From positions 124,001 to 188,000 of the forward strand of contig CBDCMH010000001.1 in the NCBI GenBank assembly GCA_965218935.1: DNA of 64,000 bases. The letters are read 5' to 3'. The stretch's first letter is position 1, and every line of letters starts with the position of its first letter. Below, in pieces: positions 35,288-43,296 of the stretch. The stretch comes from JADFOI01 sp965218935. Lineage in GTDB: Bacteria > Acidobacteriota > UBA6911 > RPQK01 > JADFOI01. The translations under genes and the position numbers were made by a program. The notes under the pieces were generated by a model. The model saw only the letters and a program-made list of their open reading frames with translations, was not told where the DNA came from and made no database searches.

Positions 35288-37796
35288 CTCGACTCAATTC
35301 CGCAGCAGGAGTCTCGCTGGCCCGAAAGGCTGGATAAAGACTGGCCAAAAGGGCCGCCGTCAGGATCGTTGCCGACTGCTGCAGGACGGGCCAACCGGGC
35401 CAGTATACCTGGATGGTCCATCCAAAATAGGTCCGATTGATGACGAAGATCAAAATCGCCGCCAGAAGGGTTCCCGCTGCAGATCCCAGGCCCAGCGCGA
35501 TCAGTCCCATCCCCAGGCCCTTCCCCACAAAGAGGCGAAAAATCTGCAGGCGGGTGGCTCCCAACGCCTGGTACAGGGCTAGTTCCGAGATCCGTTCCCG
35601 GGCCAGTACCAAGAGGGTCAACATGATTCCACAGACGGCAATCAACAAGCTCATGACCTGAAGAATTCGGACCACAGCGAAGGTCTGGTCAAAAATCTCA
35701 AAAATTTCCTCTCGCAGATGTTGATTACTCCGAATCTGGAGAGGGATATCAGGAAATCGAGCCTTGATCTCATCAATGACTCGCTCCGGGTCACGATCCT
35801 CCTCAAGATAAAGGGAGAGGCTATGGATGGGACCAGGTCCGAAGGTCTCATTCATCACGGCAAGATCCATCGCCGCCGATCCCAGCTCCGATGTGTAATC
35901 GTAGTAGATTCCGGCAATAGGAAACTCCACTTCTCCTGCTCCAGCGTAGACCTGGAGAAGATCTCCAACATCGAGTTCCGACTTGCGGGCCAGAGGCTCC
36001 GCAATTAGGACCCCGCCCTGCCGCACCCTGTGCAGCACCTCCCGCCGATCTCCCTTGAGCAGGGGGAAGCGCGATTGTCCGCCCGATAGAGCCATATCCA
36101 CGCCAGCCAGGGAAAGACGCCTGTTTCCGATGGAGACCAGCAATCTTCTCAGCCGATCGACCGACACCACGCCCGGATGAGCAGCCAAAGCCGAAACCAG
36201 TTCCGCATCAAGTGTCGCTTCGGGTTCCGCTCTCCAGGAGGGAGTTGTCAGGTAGATGTCCGCCTGTACCGTGGTCTGTACCCAGACCTCCACCGTTCGA
36301 CGAAAACTTCCGATCATCAGGGTGATCCCGATGAGCATGCTGACGGCAATGGCCAAAGAAGATACGGCAAAGGAAGTGGTTTGCAATCGTGCTGCCAGAC
36401 TTTTCAGACTGTAGCCCAATCCGAACCCGCGCGTCGGAATCCGTCCGCAGATCTGCTGGATCAAGAAAGGGGTGAGAAGAGGGAGGGCCACCAAAACCGC
36501 AACCGCCAGCACAAATCCGGCCGGCTTCCAGCTCTGCCCCAGAAACCAGAACCATAGAGCGGTTCCCATCAAAACAAGCCAACCCATCCCAAAGACCGGC
36601 AGAGCAAGAGAGTTGGCTTTTTCATGCAAGGTAAAAGCGCTAAGCAGAGACTTACTGTTCTTGCGGCTGATGTCGATGGCGGGAAAAAATGCTCCGGCGA
36701 TGGCCCCCCCAAGACCGATCCCCGCAGCCAGCGCGTATAGGGAAGGAGAAAGTTGCAGAGAATCGATTTCCTGGAGGAGATAGAGATTGGTCAGAGTGGC
36801 ACTGACCATCTCCACGTTGGATCTGGCTACCCAGTAGCCCATGGGCAATCCCAGGATCACTCCAAACAGCCCCAGCAAACTTACCTCTCCCAAGATGAGG
36901 CCAAACACCTGTGCTCGAGTAGCCCCCACCGAGCGGAGCAGACCAAATTCCAGGCGTCTTCTGAGCAAAGAGGCCTGAGTGCTGGTGTAAATGAGGAACA
37001 ACCCGACAAACAGGCTGATCAAGCTGAGGGCCGTGAGGTTCAGGCGGAAGGCCCCCATCAAATCGGCTGCCTGCTCTTCCCGCTGCTCGGGGGTGACGAT
37101 CTGAACCGATGGGCCGAGTCGATCCTCAAGGCGAGAGATCAGTTCTTCTCTGTTGGATCCCTCCTGCAACTGGACATCAATCTGATGAATTCTTCCCGAG
37201 CTTCCCAGCAGACCTTGCACCTGAGCAATGTCCATGACCGCCAGTTTGCGGCTGGCCAGGGGGCTTATCTTTTGGAAATCGACCAACGCCCCGACGACCA
37301 GCTGCGCCCGTCGGATTCCACTGGTCACGGCAATGGGATCGCCGAGGGACCACCCCATTTCCTGGGCAAGAGAGGGTGTTACCGCGATCCATCCCGGCTC
37401 GAAAAGGGCTTGGGAAAGATCTTCAGGAGAACGGTTCCAGGGCAGACGAACCGGAGAAAGGAGATCGACTCCGAAGACTTGAAGAAAGAAAGCATCACGA
37501 TCGGCCAGGGCGACATCGATCTGATAAAGCGGCCAGGCAGCAGCGACCCCCTCAGTAGCGAGAACCTGTGTGTAGAGTTCCTCAGGGAAGGTGGTGGTCT
37601 GACCCAGAACGGTCAGATCCACTTCTCCGCTGATGGCTTTGATTCCAGCCGAAAAGGCCCCAATGGCATTGCGGTTGATGAGTTGAATGGCCACCACCGA
37701 GGCCACCCCGAGGGCCACTCCTAAAACGGAGAGGAGGAAAAGACTGGGTGCCTTCCGAAAGTGAGCGATCAACGCGGCCAGAAAATAGCGGATCAC
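35274..37796 (-). CDS. FtsX-like ABC permease of the Att-type system (AttFG-like)
   Basis: 840 residues with two FtsX (MacB-like) permease halves. The first about 400 residues have an N-terminal helix (FRKAPSLFLLSVLGVALGVA), a periplasmic domain and three helices. The second half repeats this after about residue 430 (FGLGYSLKSLAARLQTTSFA), ending in helices with ERISELALYQALGATRLQIF. The gene overlaps the ATPase gene by four bases and attH by 14. Mechanotransmission-type ABC permeases of this class do not import substrate but couple ATP hydrolysis to periplasmic work, often lipoprotein or lipid extraction. Confidence 0.87.
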   Translation of the reverse strand: MIRYFLAALIAHFRKAPSLFLLSVLGVALGVASVVAIQLINRNAIGAFSAGIKAISGEVDLTVLGQTTTFPEELYTQVLATEGVAAAWPLYQIDVALADRDAFFLQVFGVDLLSPVRLPWNRSPEDLSQALFEPGWIAVTPSLAQEMGWSLGDPIAVTSGIRRAQLVVGALVDFQKISPLASRKLAVMDIAQVQGLLGSSGRIHQIDVQLQEGSNREELISRLEDRLGPSVQIVTPEQREEQAADLMGAFRLNLTALSLISLFVGLFLIYTSTQASLLRRRLEFGLLRSVGATRAQVFGLILGEVSLLGLFGVILGLPMGYWVARSNVEMVSATLTNLYLLQEIDSLQLSPSLYALAAGIGLGGAIAGAFFPAIDISRKNSKSLLSAFTLHEKANSLALPVFGMGWLVLMGTALWFWFLGQSWKPAGFVLAVAVLVALPLLTPFLIQQICGRIPTRGFGLGYSLKSLAARLQTTSFAVSSLAIAVSMLIGITLMIGSFRRTVEVWVQTTVQADIYLTTPSWRAEPEATLDAELVSALAAHPGVVSVDRLRRLLVSIGNRRLSLAGVDMALSGGQSRFPLLKGDRREVLHRVRQGGVLIAEPLARKSELDVGDLLQVYAGAGEVEFPIAGIYYDYTSELGSAAMDLAVMNETFGPGPIHSLSLYLEEDRDPERVIDEIKARFPDIPLQIRSNQHLREEIFEIFDQTFAVVRILQVMSLLIAVCGIMLTLLVLARERISELALYQALGATRLQIFRLFVGKGLGMGLIALGLGSAAGTLLAAILIFVINRTYFGWTIQVYWPGWPVLQQSATILTAALLASLYPAFRASETPAAELSRDDLQ

Positions 37797-38479
37797 GATT
37801 TTTTCAGGACTCCACTCTGGAGCCTCCAGACCTCATCGGCGAGGCTTGCCAACTCCAAACTGTGGGTCACGTAAACGAGGGTGTTGCCTTCCTTGGAAGC
37901 GAGTTGCAGCATGAGATTCATCACCAAACCACTGTTGGCGTCATCGAGATTCCCGGTCGGTTCATCGGCAAGCTGTAGCCTGGGCTTTCGGAGAAGCGAG
38001 CGGCAGATGGCCACTCTTTGCATCTCACCTCCACTGAGCTCTGCAATATTGTCTTCCGCCCGATCCAGCAGTCCAACTTCTTCCAGCAGTTCGGATGCTC
38101 GCTCCTTGAATTCAGACACTCTCCCGCCTGCAATGAACTCGGGCAAAGACACATTTTCCCGAACGGAAAGATGGGGCAACAGATAGAAGAATTGGAAAAC
38201 GAGTCCAATTTCCTGACGCCTGACCAGCGTCCGATCGCGGTCGGACAAGGCGGCAAGATTGCGGCCCCTGATGGAAACCTCCCCCTGGGTAGGCACATCG
38301 ATTCCCGCTGCCAGATGAAGCAAGGTGGATTTGCCACTTCCACTTCTTCCCACGATGGCTACCTTCTGGCCCGGCGGAATGTCGAAGGACACCTCTCTAA
38401 GCGCGAATCGCCTCTCTCCGGGAGAAGCGTCATAGACTTTGCTGACCAGGCGAAAGGTGAGTGCTGGCGTAGCGGTCAT
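37793..38479 (-). CDS. ABC transporter ATP-binding protein of the Att-type system
   Basis: 228 residues, complete ATPase. Walker A GRSGSGKSTLLHLAAG, Q-loop in LVFQFFYLLPHLSVRENV, signature ELSGGEMQRVAICRSLL, Walker B LQLADEPTGNLD and H-loop YVTHSLEL. Sequence is of the LolD/MacB type, which partners FtsX-like permeases. It overlaps pdxH upstream by four bases and the permease downstream by four bases, so the whole cluster is one operon. Confidence 0.92.
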   Translation of the reverse strand: MTATPALTFRLVSKVYDASPGERRFALREVSFDIPPGQKVAIVGRSGSGKSTLLHLAAGIDVPTQGEVSIRGRNLAALSDRDRTLVRRQEIGLVFQFFYLLPHLSVRENVSLPEFIAGGRVSEFKERASELLEEVGLLDRAEDNIAELSGGEMQRVAICRSLLRKPRLQLADEPTGNLDDANSGLVMNLMLQLASKEGNTLVYVTHSLELASLADEVWRLQSGVLKKS

Positions 38480-39093
38480 GGTGAAAGCCGTTCAAGCTGC
38501 CATGGGCCATCGGATTGCCGCCTGTAAAGGAGTCGGTCGTGCAAACGATCGGGACGACCCTGCCAGAATTCAATGGTGGCAGGAGAGAGTCGGTATCCTC
38601 CCCAATAGGGAGGCAACGGGATCTCACGTCCTTCATACTCTGCCATCAATTGCTGAAACCGGCTTTCCAGCACCTTTCGATCAGCAATCACTTCACTCTG
38701 CCTGGAGGTCAGAGCGCCAATCTGGCTTCCCCGGAGGCGGGTTCGAAAATAGGCTTCAGATTCTTCTCGGGAAACCTTGCTGACGGATCCCGTGATGCAG
38801 ATTTGTCTTTCCAGCTGGCGCCAGTAAAAAACCAGTGCTGCCTTTGGATTCTCGGCGAGTTCCACACCTTTGCGGCTTTCGTAGTGGGTATAAAAGACAA
38901 AACCCCGTTCATCAAAGTCCTTGAGCAAAACCATCCTGCTGGAAAGCCTGCCCTCTTGGGTTGCTGTGGCCAAGCTTACAGCTTCCGGCAGAACCGGCTC
39001 AGCCTCCGCGGCCGCCTGAAACCACTGCTCAAACTGTTTAAACGGATTGGGATCCACGTTCTTTCTGGTCAGTCCCGGGGATTTCGGTTGCAT
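38476..39093 (-). CDS. pdxH: Pyridoxamine/pyridoxine 5'-phosphate oxidase
   Basis: 205 residues, the normal length. Family motifs: NPFKQFEQWFQAA, EAVSLATATQEGRLSSRMVL, LKDFDERGFVFYTHYESRKG (FMN binding), NPKAALVFYWRQLERQICIT and the C-terminal FWQGRPDRLHDRLLYRR with WQLERLSP. It makes pyridoxal 5'-phosphate from the phosphorylated pyridoxine or pyridoxamine using O2. It is the first gene of the operon and its stop overlaps the ATPase start by four bases. Coupling of vitamin B6 synthesis with an Att-type transporter is not functionally explained. Confidence 0.92.
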   Translation of the reverse strand: MQPKSPGLTRKNVDPNPFKQFEQWFQAAAEAEPVLPEAVSLATATQEGRLSSRMVLLKDFDERGFVFYTHYESRKGVELAENPKAALVFYWRQLERQICITGSVSKVSREESEAYFRTRLRGSQIGALTSRQSEVIADRKVLESRFQQLMAEYEGREIPLPPYWGGYRLSPATIEFWQGRPDRLHDRLLYRRQSDGPWQLERLSP

Positions 39094-39171
39094 CGAAAAA
39101 GTGTATTATGACGGAGTCGGTTGAGCAAGCAGGACAGAGACTAGGGAGAATTCTCCTAATCTCTCCGCGGA

Positions 39172-41715
39172 TTAGCCTTCCATCCGGAGAACCTCCAACG
39201 GTGAACGGTTGGACAACCCGCGGCTGTTCATGATGCCAATCAGGAGAGTCAGCCCCACAACCACAAGCAGAGTCATGAGAAGCGGGCCCACTGTCACGAC
39301 AAAGGCCGTGTCGAAAACGAAGAAGGCCAATGCCCAACTGGAAACGATGGCCAGGGTTATACCCGTTAGGGCGGCGAAGATTCCCACAAAGAGGTACTCG
39401 ATGGCCAGAATCTTGGTGATCTGAGCGCGGGAAGCCCCCAGTGTTCTGAGGAGCACGCTCTCTCGGGTGCGCTGATACCGACTGCTGACCACGGCTCCCA
39501 CCAGCACAATGAGCCCGGTCAGGATGCTGAACAGGGCCATGGAGCGAATCACGAAAGCCACCTGACCCAAAACGGTGTCAATGGTGTCCAGGACCAGTGC
39601 CAGATCGATCGTAGAAACGTTTGGGAAGTTTTGCACGACCCTCCGCTGCAACTCCGCAGAGGCCTCTGGCCCATGGACTTGGGTCATCAGCACGTGAAAT
39701 TGAGGAGCCTCCTCCAGAACTCCGGCCGGGAAGACCAGGAAGAAGTTGGTTTGGAAGCGCCGCCAATCCACCTTGCGAGTACTTCCCACACGGGTCTCGA
39801 TCGGCACTCCCTGAACATCAAAAACGAGTCGGTCCCCCAGAGAGACATTCAAATCTCTTGCGATCTCCTCCTCGAGGGAAACCAGAACCGGATCAGAAGG
39901 GTCTTCCACTCGAGCTTGCAGGGTGCCTCTGATCAGCTCCTCGGAATCGATCAAGCTCTCTCGGTAGGTGGCACGATATTCCCTAAAAAGAGCCCATCTT
40001 CGAACTGATGAATCGGGATCCTCGGCAATTTCCTCAACAGGCCTGCCATTGACCGAAGCCAGGCGCATGGTCACTATGGGCACCGCCTGCTGCACAGGGA
40101 GATCAAGAGAGCGAACCAGTTGCGTGATTTCTTCGCGTTGATCGGTTTGGATATCGAAAAGCACCAGATTGGGCTTGTTTGCACTTCCGGCCAGAGAGAC
40201 CTCCTGCAAGAGAGTGCTCTGGACCAGATGCAAAGTGGTGATGAAAAAAGTTCCCAAGCCAAGAGAGAGCATCACCACAATCGTCTGGTTGTTGGGACGA
40301 TAAAGATTGGCCAGACCCTGTCGCCACACGTAGTCCCAGGAATCAGGGAAATACCTTTTGACCAGCAGGGTAATGAGTTTGGCCACGGCCGTGAGTAGAA
40401 GAAACACCAGGACTACGCCACCGGTAAAAGCCAAACCATGGATCCAGCGCGAGGTTTGAGCGATGGCGAAAAGGCCAATGACCATCACGATGACGCCGTA
40501 AACGAGCCACTGGAGAGGTTCCTGAGGGAGCCTTTCCTTTTCTTCGTAAGAAACTCGAAGGGCCAGGAGCGGTGAGATCTGACGAAGGGGTAAAAGAGGC
40601 AGCAAGGCAAACAACAGGCCAATCGCTAGTCCCATGCCGATCCCCTGGAAAATGGCGACCCAGGACACCTCAAAGGGGATGGCGACAGGAAGGAAATCCT
40701 GCAACAGCCGGGGCAGGAGTTCCCGAACGGCAATCCCCAGCAGTGCTCCCATCGCAGCTCCAACCAACCCCATAACGGCCGCTTGAATGACATAGATCGA
40801 AGAAGCCTGTCTTGAATTGGCACCCAGACAACGCAAGGTAGCCACGGTCCCCAGTTTCTGTTTGATGTGGATATGAATGGCACTGGCCACCCCGATTCCT
40901 CCCAGCAACAAGGCAATAAAACCCACCAGGTTAAGAAATCGGTACACGTTTTCCATGGAGCGACCCAAACGGGCCTTCCGTTCTTCTACCGTGGTACTTC
41001 TCAGCCGCTGCTCTCTCAGATGGGATCCCTCTCTTTCAAGAAGCTGTTCCACATCCGCTCCAGGGTTGAGTTTGAAGTAGTTTCTATAGCTGACTCGTCC
41101 GCCCAACTGGGCAAGACCCGTTTCATCCAAATAAGACAGGGGAATATAAACGCGGGGAGTGATAAAGGTCTCGGTCATGGTCTCACCCGGGATTTTTTGG
41201 AGCCCTCCGGCAACCGTGAAGGTGAAATCCCCGATCTTCACCGGATCACCCACACTCACCCGGAACTGGAGCATCATTCGCTCATCGACGAGGGCATTGG
41301 GTCCCTGTCTGAAACTCTCCGCTGCCTCAAGGGGAGAGGTCCCCAGCACCCCATAGTAGGGAAAATCTCCTGCCAGAGCTCTGATCTGGACCAGTCGAGC
41401 ACCCTCTCCGTCAGGAAAGTAAACCATCGAAGAAAAGCGTGTTTCCCGGGACTGCTCCCCTCCCCAACTCCGAAAGAGACCCTCCGTCTCCTGGGTAAAA
41501 GGTCCTTGGCCTCTGATCACCAGGTCAGCCCCAAGCAGGGACTTTGCCTGCTGGTTAACTTCCCTTTCCAGGCTTTCACCGAAAGAGTGAATGGCCACCA
41601 AGGCAGCCACACCGAGGATGATGGAAGAGATAAAGAGAAAAAGCCGTTTACGGCTGGAACGGCTTTCCCGCCAAGCCATCTTCCAGACCCAAGTATCGAG
41701 AAAGTAGGGTTTCAT
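39172..41715 (-). CDS. FtsX-like ABC permease, YbbP type
   Basis: 847 residues with the two-block FtsX organisation: N-terminal helix (RKRLFLFISSIILGVAALVA), periplasmic region, helices around 260-420, a second block after about residue 470 (GLANLYRPNNQTIVVMLSLG), and final helices with RTRESVLLRTLGASRAQITK. E. coli YbbP has the same layout. It overlaps the preceding ATPase gene by four bases and is divergent from a TesA-type esterase, exactly the arrangement of ybbAP and tesA in E. coli. Confidence 0.87.
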   Translation of the reverse strand: MKPYFLDTWVWKMAWRESRSSRKRLFLFISSIILGVAALVAIHSFGESLEREVNQQAKSLLGADLVIRGQGPFTQETEGLFRSWGGEQSRETRFSSMVYFPDGEGARLVQIRALAGDFPYYGVLGTSPLEAAESFRQGPNALVDERMMLQFRVSVGDPVKIGDFTFTVAGGLQKIPGETMTETFITPRVYIPLSYLDETGLAQLGGRVSYRNYFKLNPGADVEQLLEREGSHLREQRLRSTTVEERKARLGRSMENVYRFLNLVGFIALLLGGIGVASAIHIHIKQKLGTVATLRCLGANSRQASSIYVIQAAVMGLVGAAMGALLGIAVRELLPRLLQDFLPVAIPFEVSWVAIFQGIGMGLAIGLLFALLPLLPLRQISPLLALRVSYEEKERLPQEPLQWLVYGVIVMVIGLFAIAQTSRWIHGLAFTGGVVLVFLLLTAVAKLITLLVKRYFPDSWDYVWRQGLANLYRPNNQTIVVMLSLGLGTFFITTLHLVQSTLLQEVSLAGSANKPNLVLFDIQTDQREEITQLVRSLDLPVQQAVPIVTMRLASVNGRPVEEIAEDPDSSVRRWALFREYRATYRESLIDSEELIRGTLQARVEDPSDPVLVSLEEEIARDLNVSLGDRLVFDVQGVPIETRVGSTRKVDWRRFQTNFFLVFPAGVLEEAPQFHVLMTQVHGPEASAELQRRVVQNFPNVSTIDLALVLDTIDTVLGQVAFVIRSMALFSILTGLIVLVGAVVSSRYQRTRESVLLRTLGASRAQITKILAIEYLFVGIFAALTGITLAIVSSWALAFFVFDTAFVVTVGPLLMTLLVVVGLTLLIGIMNSRGLSNRSPLEVLRMEG

Positions 41716-42425
41716 AGAGCCAGGTCCTTACTCTCACGAAATAGATTTTCATCCGATCCAATGCTACCGGCTTTGAGTCTAATGATCCGCTGTGTCCGCT
41801 GAGCCAGCTCCAAATTGTGGGTCACCAAAACCAGAGTGGTTCCGGTGGCTTCATTGAGGTCAAAGAGAAGGTCAGAGATCTTCTCGGCGGTCTCTCCGTC
41901 AAGATTGCCCGTCGGTTCATCGGCAAAAAGAATCTTCGGCTGGTTGATAAAGGCTCGGGCCAGGGAGACGCGTTGCTGCTCCCCACCCGAGAGCTGAGCT
42001 GGGTAGTGATTTAGTCGATCTCCGAGACCCACCTGCTCTAAGAGTTCCATTGCCCGTCTTCTGACCCCTGACTCACCCCGCAGCTCAATGGGGACCACAA
42101 CATTCTCCAGAGCCGTGAGGGTAGGAATGAGCTGAAAGGTCGGGAAGACAAAACCCACATGTTGATTGCGGACCTGAGCGAGCTCGTCCTCATTCAGATC
42201 GTTCAGCCCAACCCCGTTCAGGGCCACCGATCCCGACGTGGGACGATCCAATCCTGCACACAGACCCAGCAGAGTTGTCTTACCGCTGCCGGAAGGTCCA
42301 ACGATGGCACAGCGCGAGCCCTCTTGGACCGAAAGAGAGACATCTCGAAGAACGGTCAGTGTCCGCTCGCCGCTCCGGTAGGTCTTGGTCAAATGTTCCA
42401 CCCGTAGAACAGCGGTCTCACTCAT
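41712..42425 (-). CDS. ABC transporter ATP-binding protein, YbbA type
   Basis: 237 residues. Walker A GPSGSGKTTLLGLCAG, signature LSGGEQQRVSLARAF, Walker B ILFADEPTGNLDGETA, H-loop LVTHNLELAQ. LolD-like sub-family. Start ATG at 42425; the intergenic region to the divergent esterase is only 60 bases and AT-rich (TATATCATATTAACG), likely holding both promoters. Overlap of four bases with the permease gene supports a two-gene operon. Confidence 0.92.
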   Translation of the reverse strand: MSETAVLRVEHLTKTYRSGERTLTVLRDVSLSVQEGSRCAIVGPSGSGKTTLLGLCAGLDRPTSGSVALNGVGLNDLNEDELAQVRNQHVGFVFPTFQLIPTLTALENVVVPIELRGESGVRRRAMELLEQVGLGDRLNHYPAQLSGGEQQRVSLARAFINQPKILFADEPTGNLDGETAEKISDLLFDLNEATGTTLVLVTHNLELAQRTQRIIRLKAGSIGSDENLFRESKDLAL

Positions 42426-42485
42426 ATTCGCAACAACCCTCGCGTATTCAGAACAACCCGCATTTCGTATATCATATTAACGTTT

Positions 42486-43169
42486 ATGAAAATTGTTCGT
42501 CTGGTTTTTCTCTGGATCACGGTTGGACTTCAGACCGCGGCGGTCCCTGCTTGGGGTTCTCCGTTCCTCGGGGGCCAAGGGACCGATCCCTCTGGTGCTG
42601 GAGAAGGAACGGGTGTGATTCTTTTCTTCGGAAACAGTCTGACAGCGGGATATCAATTGGAACCCTCCCAGGCCTTTCCAGCTCTGATTCAAAAGAAGAT
42701 CGACGCCCTGGCGTGGAACTTCAGGGTAGTGAATGCCGGCCTGAGTGGAGACACGACCGCTGACGGTCTGCGACGAATTGACTGGGTCCTGAGAAACAAA
42801 GTCGATGTCCTGTTTCTGGAATTAGGTGCCAATGACGCTTTACGAGGGATCCCCCTTGACCTCACCGCACGCAATCTTCAAGCCATCATCGACAAGGTGC
42901 AGAAGAAATATCCCGGGGTTCGGATCGCCATTGCAGGTATGCGGGTTCCCCCCAATTTAGGCAAGGAATACACCGAGCGCTTCCGCTCCATCTTTCCCGA
43001 GCTGGCGAAAAGCAATGAGGCCGAGCTGATTCCCTTTCTGTTGGAGGGAGTGGCGGGGGAAATCGATTTGAACCTGACTGACGGGATTCATCCCACGCCG
43101 GAAGGGCACCAGATCCTGGCTGAAAATGTGTGGCAGGTGCTCAAGCCGATGTTGGAGGGGAAGAACTGA
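42486..43169 (+). CDS. tesA: Arylesterase/lysophospholipase L1-type GDSL hydrolase (TesA-like)
   Basis: 227 residues with a signal sequence (VRLVFLWITVGLQTAAVPAW), longer than E. coli TesA by a short linker. Block I is FFGNSLTAGYQLEPSQAFPA: the nucleophile Ser is present but the usual G-D-S-L reads G-N-S-L. Block II has GLSGDTTADGLRR, block III LGANDALRG, and block V DGIHPTPEGHQILAENV with Asp and His of the triad. A periplasmic acyl or aryl esterase. Conserved divergent neighbour of ybbAP. Confidence 0.88.
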   Translation: MKIVRLVFLWITVGLQTAAVPAWGSPFLGGQGTDPSGAGEGTGVILFFGNSLTAGYQLEPSQAFPALIQKKIDALAWNFRVVNAGLSGDTTADGLRRIDWVLRNKVDVLFLELGANDALRGIPLDLTARNLQAIIDKVQKKYPGVRIAIAGMRVPPNLGKEYTERFRSIFPELAKSNEAELIPFLLEGVAGEIDLNLTDGIHPTPEGHQILAENVWQVLKPMLEGKN

Positions 43170-43189
43170 CCACCTGACCACCTAACCGC

Positions 43190-43232
43190 AGCCGGCAGAC
43201 CGGCTGAAATTCAAAATTCAAAACCTGGAATG
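43190..43232. repeat. Hairpin CAGCCGGCAGACCGGCTG plus AT-rich repeat
   Basis: An inverted repeat (43190-43207) is followed by AAATTCAAAATTCAAAACCT. The same combination, in the opposite direction, is at 48131-48159 (TTTTGAATTTT then CAGCCGGTCTGCCGGCTG). This suggests one dispersed composite repeat. Confidence 0.55.
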
Positions 43233-43260
43233 TACACGAAGCACGACGTCACGAACTCAC

Positions 43261-43296
43261 GAGCGAACTAAGAGCGCATGCGCTCTTAGTTCGCTC
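43261..43296. repeat. Perfect 36-bp palindrome at the 3' end of the M28 peptidase gene
   Basis: GAGCGAACTAAGAGCGCA and its exact reverse complement meet without a spacer at 43278/43279. The palindrome covers the last codons and stop (43286-43288) of the peptidase gene. It could form a terminator-like hairpin, but no T-tract follows. Confidence 0.75.
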
